Assembly (NCBI RefSeq): GCF_000283155.1
Contig: NW_004454177.1
Span: forward strand, 6,783,382-6,847,381
From: Ceratotherium simum simum
Lineage: Eukaryota > Chordata > Mammalia > Perissodactyla > Rhinocerotidae
DNA: 64,000 bases
Direction of reading: 5' to 3'
Every line of letters starts with the position of its first letter. The stretch's first letter is position 1. A program made the translations under genes and the position numbers. Below are positions 57,397 to 64,000 of this stretch, in pieces. The notes below the pieces were generated by a model. It was not told the DNA's origin. It worked only from the letters and a program-made list of their open reading frames with translations, and searched no databases.

Positions 57397-57862
57397 TGTG
57401 TGAATTTCCTATTGTTGCTGTAACAAATTACCACAAACTTAGTGGCTTAAAACAACACAAATTTATTATCCTACAGTTCTGAAGTTTAGAAATCTGAAAT
57501 GAATTTTACAGGCTTAAATCAAGGTATTAGTATGACTGGTTTTTCTGGAGGCTCTAGATATCTGTCTCTTTCGGCTTCTAGAGGCCTCCTGCTTTCCTTG
57601 GCTCCAGCCCCTTCCTCACATCACTCCACCTTCTTGCTTCCATTGTCACGTCTCCCACTCCTAATGTGATCTTCCTGCTTCCCTCTTGGAAGGACCTTGT
57701 GATTACATTGGGCCCTCCTGAATAGTGCAGGACAATCTCCCTATCTCAAGATCCTTAATTTAATCACGTCTGCAACAGTCCCTTTTACTATGGAGGTAAC
57801 ACATTCAAAGTTCCATGGATTAGGACATGGATGTCTTTGGGGGGCCTATTTAGCCTACCACA
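57397..57862 (-). repeat. MLT1 (MaLR) solo LTR with TSD
   Basis: A 466-bp LTR beginning TG and ending CA on the + strand, flanked by a perfect 5-bp TSD aatgt (57392-57396 and 57863-57867). Antisense MLT1 phrases: 'gcttaaaacaacacaaattt', 'cttgtgattacattgggccc', 'tctttggggggcctatttag'. No internal retroviral sequence remains. Confidence 0.9.
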
Positions 57863-57869
57863 AATGTTA

Positions 57870-60050
57870 CTGTCGAGTTCTTTGGATTATTGATTAGGGT
57901 AGTGAGTTAAAAGAAGGCCCTCTTTTTCTACTATAGTTTTATTCTACTGACCAAAGGTTAAACATTTTTTTCGGCTTCCTTGGTTCTTGATTTTGAATTT
58001 AGAACCATTTTGATTTAATTAAGGGACATTTTATGTAGTTTTTGCATTGAAAAACCAGGGGTCAATGATAATTGAAATTAGAAACTCTACTGACAAGTAT
58101 TTGGGTAAGGAGATTTTTAAATGCTTTTCCTTGTTAATAGTTAAAACAAATCCATGTAGTCACAATAAGAGTCTACCTGCTGATGTGTAATTACAGACTC
58201 CTAGGGGTGCTGGCAGCCAGCCTTGGGCTCTCTCTGTGTTAACATATATACTTTGGCAAGCTTTTTAAGTTCATTAACCCAAAGTTGCATTTTTATTATT
58301 TGTTTTTAGAGCCAAGCAAAGAATAATTGAACACCTCTAGTTTTGTGCCCTGCGATATATAGTAGCTAACATTGTCTTTGCTCATGCATTCTTTCCTACA
58401 TGCCATCATTACCCCGTTTCTCAATCATTGTCTGAACTTCATTTCTTACACATAAATTAGATAGGATTCCCATTCTCATCTGCCAAGTCTTCTTTGAACT
58501 TAATGAACCAGTGGGAGAAATGCTTTAGTTGAAGCTGACTACAGCATGACTAATTTGGGAGAGGGAGGTTGGATGGTTCTGACAGGATACGGTCAGATAA
58601 GTAATGAAATCAACTTTTTATTCTAAAAGCTAAAAGTAACTTTCAGATCCCTGATCTTCTCAGTGGTCTTTTTGATGAATTATTATAAATCTCAGTAGCA
58701 AGGAACTACTGCATATGAAAGAAACAAATGAGAGAGAAAAGAGTTTTTTTGTTTTATTTAAAATATTGTTAGTCTTTAGTACTTCATCTTTAAAATCATC
58801 ATATATGTTATAGTAGTAAATTAAAGTGGAATTAATAAAAATTCAGATTGGGAAATTTAAGGAATTCACGCTCTTCTTATGCCACGTTTACCTAAGTGAT
58901 TTCGATGAAAAGATTATGCATCCTCTTCAAACGTAGACAGTGAATAAGTTGTTATGAGAATGTTTGTTTTACATTAATTTATTTTTACTTTGTATATGAA
59001 TTAATGTGGAAATTTACATTTAATACTTGATACTATAAAAATATAGCTATTATAAAAGCCTATGCTAGCCCTCTTTGAGAGAATATGTGTTCCCTGGATG
59101 TGAGAGAGAAACTTCACTTACAGGTATTAAAAGATTCAGCATCATTCCATGGTTTAAGAGTTTTTGTGCTTAAAGTCTTATCTATGAATATTTGTTCTAG
59201 TACTACTTCTAGAGAGAATGAAGCGCAGGTGAATAACTTTGTTTTCTTTCTGGTTTTAGAATAAAAAAATTCTTCTTCTTAATGGCACTAGCAAACCTGT
59301 CTTCTGTAGAATTGTTTTAAAGATTTTTCTGTCTTTAGTAATCCAGAATAAGCATTGATGGTTTTCAGAATAAAGAATTTTATTTCTGAAAGGCAATGTT
59401 ACCAAGTCTAGAACTAAGAATTTGTAGGGGTTATCTGAAATCTTATCTGTTGTTAGCAAAGGCTCTTTGCTCGGGTGTCATGGAAGAGAAAAAGAGAAAT
59501 GTAAGGCATGACTCCTACTCTTCAAGAGTTGACTATTTGGGCAGCAAATGCTTAGACCTTTGAAAAGTTAAGTAACACTGAAATTATGCTTTACGCATAT
59601 AAAAAATACTTTACAAAGCATTTTCACATGTATCATTTAATTTCATCATATTTGGCAGGCAAATATAGCTTATTTAGAAAATATTAGAGTTTCCAAAACA
59701 CATACCTTTAAGTTTTCAAAACTTTGTATTTTTTATAAAGAACACTCATGCAAATTTCTTTCACGTAGAGAATCCAATGGCGGGAAAAGAATAGGGTTCT
59801 TGGCCTCTAAACTTTCAGTTTTCATTCTTCAGACGTGTAAGGATCCACAGAAGAGCAGATGAAGGGTGGGGGAGGCACAACACGGCTCTCTCAGCGTATA
59901 GCCTATATCCCCGGGTGACAGCATGTTCAATAGCTACCGAATCATAGTTTGACACAGTAGAAGAGATGTTACAAGGCACGTCGTGATTCATCATTTGTTA
60001 ATTGTACAGTCTAATTACCACAGGAGTTCAGAGGATGAAGAAACCACTTT
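57870..60050. other. Unassigned intronic sequence
   Basis: No gene or repeat recognised; AT-rich near 58950-59050. Confidence 0.45.
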
Positions 60051-60059
60051 TGTTTGTAA

Positions 60060-60180
60060 AATTCCATTAGATTATAAATGCCACAGGCACTGTAACCATA
60101 TTGTGTTTGTTGTTTCCCCCCCACTGCCTAGCATATACCTGTTCTATAGTAGGTGCTCAATAGCTTTGTTGATCTGAACT
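60060..60180 (+). repeat. L2 3' end (sense)
   Basis: Ends with 'actgcctagcatatacct' and 'gtaggtgctcaatagctttg', the L2 3' terminus. Confidence 0.7.
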
Positions 60181-60229
60181 TTAGACAGTGATGATGAGGA
60201 CATAAATATCCTATTGAGGACATAACAGT

Positions 60230-60990
60230 TGAGGTGAGTCTTAAAGGATAAGTGGGATTCTTTAAGGTGTAGGCATAGAGGAGAGAATTCCAGTAGAATT
60301 AGTCAGTCAGCAAATGTTAAGAAAGCACCTGCTATGTACGAACACTGATCTAGGCACTGGGGATACAGCAACAGATAAAATAGTCCTTTGGAGTTAACAT
60401 TCAGATGGGGGAGATAGAAAGTGAACACGTAAACAAATAAACTCTCATAAGGGCTGTGAAAACAATAAAATCAAGTAATGTGATAGAATGGCTGGAGATA
60501 CTAAATAAGGGGCGGGGGGTGGAAGGAGGTGGGATGAGAGAGCCGGCAAGGGCCAGTTCACATGGGACCTTATGCACGTGGTGAAGATTTGGGATTTTAT
60601 TTTGGTTACCACGGGAGGCTGTGTCGGAGAAGCAAGAGCAGCAGTAGAATGCACATGGTGTATTTGCAAAAAAAAGGTAAAGCAGCTTGAGTGGAGGGAA
60701 GACTCAAATAGGGGAGTCATGCCTGAGAAGGTGAGAAAGGTAGGTATTTATTTTAGATTGTGAAATTATTTGAATACCAGGCTTAGTAATCAGATTCAGA
60801 ATGGATAAGATAAAAAGGTGGGAGTAGGGGGAAGGGGCAGGAAGGCAATAGGAAGATCAGTTAAAAGGCTGCGAAATGGTAAAATCCCACGTAAGGGTGG
60901 TTGTAGTAGACATGGAAAGGAAGAAAATGGCAACACATAGAAGAGGGAGAGCAAAGGAAGGATTTCCAGTTCTAGATAACCAATCAAATA
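60230..60990 (-). repeat. L2 relic (antisense)
   Basis: Starts near 60300 with 'gcacctgctatgtacgaaca' and 'aggcactggggatacagcaa', then antisense L2 interior. It stands head-to-head with the sense L2 tail at 60060-60180. Confidence 0.6.
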
Positions 60991-60994
60991 TCTG

Positions 60995-63360
60995 GGCTAG
61001 GAAGAGGGAACTTTTAATCAAAGATATGTTTAGAAATAGAGAATTCAGATTTTCTTATTGATGGATTTTATTAAGCTATCAAAGAAAAACGGTATTGTCT
61101 TATTTTTGATGGTTGATGTGCTGCTATTTGAAAGTAATTTTAATTCTTGTCCCCAAAGATTAAGTAGAGAAATTTCTATGTTTAAAAAAAAATTGCCTAA
61201 GAAAAAACTTAAATGTAGCTGGCTTACTCCCTGAAGCAAAGTTATTTGAAATACTCAGACATTATGAGAATGTTTTGAAAATTGTGGAAACTTTTTTTTT
61301 TAACCTAAGGAAGTTGGAAACTTTTCTCTTTAAATGTCGACTCCCAGAATGGTCTCCATGAGATAGTTTCCACTCCGGTGTTATTGTTTTAGTTGGCAAT
61401 CAGTAGACAGCAAAGATCTGAAGTACAACGACAGCAAAGCCAAAATTTTGGAAAGAATTTCCAGAGTGCATGGATTTAAGGTACTGTGGAAAGTTTTGAC
61501 CTTAATGCAGTGAGATCTAGACTATTTCATTTTTTAAAAGTGAGAAACTAAAACGTTTTGTGAGTCTATTGACCTTTCACTCCTAGTATGAATATACTGA
61601 AATGCAATCATATAGGAAAAAAGGTTGGATTTCTGAGAACTCTTCCACAGTGTGGTGATTGAGAATGTCCCTGACTGGTCCACAGAAAGTGGTTATGCAA
61701 TATTCATCGTATCAATCTCAAATTTTATGTCATGATCCTAACACAGTTTATTTGGGTAATCACTCAGTACACCTCCCCGGTTGACAGGTCAGTAAATTGA
61801 GATCCAGAGACCTGAATTCAGGTCATAATAGAGCCTAGGAATCATAATGCCTCAACTTGTGTTCTCATGCTGAAATGGTGAATGACCTTCAACTAGAAAG
61901 TGCTAAACAACTTTAATGTATGTTGACCATTGGCAAAATAAAATTTGAAAAATTCTCTCTTCTGAATCCTAGTCCTAAGACTGGAGCTTTACCAATGAAA
62001 AATTAGCGTACCTTCATCCAAAAGGCATTTTAGGTACACCCAGTTGATTTATTTGTATGAAAAAGTTCTAAAGTTAAAATTCAAATGAGCAGATTCTTTT
62101 GTCAGTCATGGTTCGAGGTTATAAGTGAGATCTTACTGATCTTGAAAAGTGATTGCACCTTGCTAGGATCAAGAACAATTTTCTACTTATAAAACCTCAC
62201 TTACTTACAATAGCTGTGCTACCCGCTTCTCAGATTTTCCCACTGTGGTTTCCCTCATCCTGGGGGATGAACTCCTACAGGGTAGAGGGACAAGTCGGGA
62301 TTGATTAAATAGTCTGAAATGGCTTACTTTAAACACATTTTTAATCACATGCTTTATCTTTAAAATTCATGCATATTTTGTGTTCTCCTCAATGTCATAT
62401 CTATATTTGTTTTAATATTAAAATTATTCAACTTTATTTAACATAGAAAAAAAAATCACTGTTTCAGGAAGATGTAGTTTATTTATTATATAGTTTCCCG
62501 TAACTCTTGGTACACTGCATCATCATGCCTGAGGATATATAAACATACACCAGTTGGGAAAATTGAGAATAAAGAATTTCATCCCCAACCATAGGTTTCT
62601 GTTACACAAACTTTTAGTTTTTGCACGTTGACTTCTCTATTACTTTTCCTCAACCTCAAGGATTTCCATGCCAGTCTCTATTAATTGCAAAATCATTTAT
62701 TTTGGGGATAATTTAAAAAAGAATGAATTGGAGCTTGAAAATAGACAAGGAGAGGGAAGTAGAAGACAGAAAAGAAATGGAAGCTTTTTCTTTGAGGTCT
62801 TGGGCAAAAGAAGAGAAGCTGTGGAGGAGGAAACCTGAGCCTCAGAGCTTGCCTCCTCCAGCTGTGGGGAGAAGGGAGCTGAGTGAGTGGAAGAGGACTG
62901 GGTGGCATGTGTTTTGGACCTACCCAAGCGTCTCAAAATTTCAAATTGCTCTTTGTCTCTAGGACCATGTTGGGTACAGCACTTAATAATAAGCAAGGGA
63001 TAGTTGAAGGAAATTGGGTACACACTTATCTGTGGTTTCTATTTTAAGGTGTTTTAAAAGAACATTGATATTCTATTTTTTCGAGTGTTGTTTTGATTTT
63101 ATTATTGGATGTAGAAACTATAAGAACTTTCCTAACCCAAGACCATGTTTCCCCAACTCTGTTTTCCTTACAGGATCGTAAGCTCCTAAATTGCAAGTTG
63201 GTGTCGGGGAGGGACTAACAAATCATCTAGAGTATTTTTCACTCAGACTCTGAAGAAGTCTTTATTGTGTTGTATAAAGTGTGACAGAAACTTTTAAAAT
63301 GAAGGAGATTTTAAAAGTCAAAAAGTGAGACTGAGTCCTTTTTTTTGAGTGCATCCAAAA
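60995..63360. other. Unassigned intronic sequence
   Basis: No gene or clear repeat. 61735-61865 may hold a worn MIR. 62693-63023 is purine-rich on the + strand with ORFs on both strands that lack family motifs. Confidence 0.45.
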
Positions 63361-63369
63361 CTACTTTAT

Positions 63370-63480
63370 CACTTTCTTTTTGATTATCAAGATATAATTG
63401 ACGTATAATATTAGTTTTGGGTATACAATATGATGATTTGATATTTGTATCTATTGTGAAATGATCACCACAATAGAGAC
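63370..63480 (-). repeat. L1M 3' UTR fragment (antisense)
   Basis: 'caagatataattgacgtata' followed by 'ttgtgaaatgatcaccacaa', typical of an antisense L1M 3' UTR. Confidence 0.75.
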
Positions 63481-63484
63481 TGAT

Positions 63485-64000
63485 TTGTTAGGCAGGCCTT
63501 CTCTAGGTGGCAGAATGTTAGTAAGAATCCCCATTAGTCCAGAATCTGGTTCTTATTTTTATAAATCCCGAGACTTACTTTTATCAGTTCTCTTAAAGTC
63601 ATAAGAGAATGAGTATAATATTTACATCTGCTTTCCTAGTGTCAACTTGAGAAAAACTCAGTTAGCTAGTGGTAGGCATAGATTCAAAACAAAAGGACTT
63701 GTAAGATCCTGAAGAGTTTTTCATCTAGTCTTTAAAAAACATGTTGATGTACTTGATCTTTAACTACTCGTTGCTCAGGCCACACACAGACCACCCTTAA
63801 TTTAATACCTCAAATAGTATACGGTATCTTTTCCCAGTCAGTGATCTGAATCCTTAGAGGTTCTGAGTGTTCCGGGAGATTCATGTCATAAAAAGTGATA
63901 ATGAGTTCTCTTGCCTTTTCCATTTTTTAGAAGTCAATAAATGAAGTAATGACTTAGGTCTCCCCACCCTAGTTTGAGAGCCTCTGAGTGTAAATCAGGT
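63485..64000. other. Unassigned intronic sequence at window end
   Basis: No gene, exon or repeat recognised. Confidence 0.45.

Noticed and set aside
61735..61865. MIR element
   Set aside because: Phrases such as 'ttgagatccagagacctgaa' are MIR-like, but the match is too short and diverged to call.
63160..63230. Possible next SIK3 exon after 'ttttccttacag'
   Set aside because: An acceptor-like site exists, but the following bases do not encode the remainder of Asp followed by Phe-Gly, and stops follow soon.

Overview
The window is vertebrate nuclear DNA from inside one large protein-coding gene. Three short exons on the + strand encode consecutive parts of a Ser/Thr kinase catalytic domain and splice together in frame: 20396-20512, 23619-23682 and 55965-56126. 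The peptide (starting [20 protein letters not shown], then [20 protein letters not shown], then [16 protein letters not shown], with HRDLKAEN) is that of salt-inducible kinase 3 (SIK3/QSK). Everything else is intron: the 3' part of the intron before these exons (1-20395), two complete introns (3,106 and 32,282 bp), and the 5' part of the next (from 56127). The next kinase exon, carrying FG of the DFG motif and the activation loop, is not in the window.

The organism is most likely a perissodactyl (horse, ass, rhinoceros or tapir). About 14 tRNA-Ser-like SINEs of the equine ERE type, plus one clipped copy at position 1, are scattered through the introns. Most have clear target-site duplications (TSDs) of roughly 9-16 bp. 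ERE SINEs are known from horses and their relatives; I cannot separate the genera from sequence alone.

Layout. 1-4.0 kb: two old L1 3' ends, the second cut by two EREs. 4.8-7.1 kb: L1M 3' UTR, a MaLR-like LTR, and a MIR split by an L1 fragment. 12.7-15.3 kb: two hAT elements, one holding a nested stack of ERE, L1 and a further ERE. 17-20 kb: MIR and L2. 20.4-23.7 kb: SIK3 exons. 24.4-26.8 kb: an almost full-length Tigger1 with a broken transposase. 28-34 kb: an L1M/HAL1-type element with four EREs, then an MLT1 end. 36-38.6 kb: a second HAL1-type element. 39.4-43.4 kb: an antisense L2 relic hosting MIR, L1, hAT and MER2. 43.5-46.7 kb: hAT with an LTR-like insert, then sense L2. 48-50 kb: antisense L1ME with a tRNA-Glu-like SINE and an ERE. 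51.4-57.4 kb: repeat-poor DNA around the third exon. 57.4-57.9 kb: an MLT1 solo LTR with a perfect 5-bp TSD.

No CRISPR array, operon, functional tRNA gene or intact mobile-element ORF was found. I saw no convincing new biological system. The value of the window lies in the well-resolved kinase exons and in several nested insertions whose TSDs can be read directly. Repeat family names come from recalled consensus patterns, not from a database search; boundaries without a quoted TSD are approximate.
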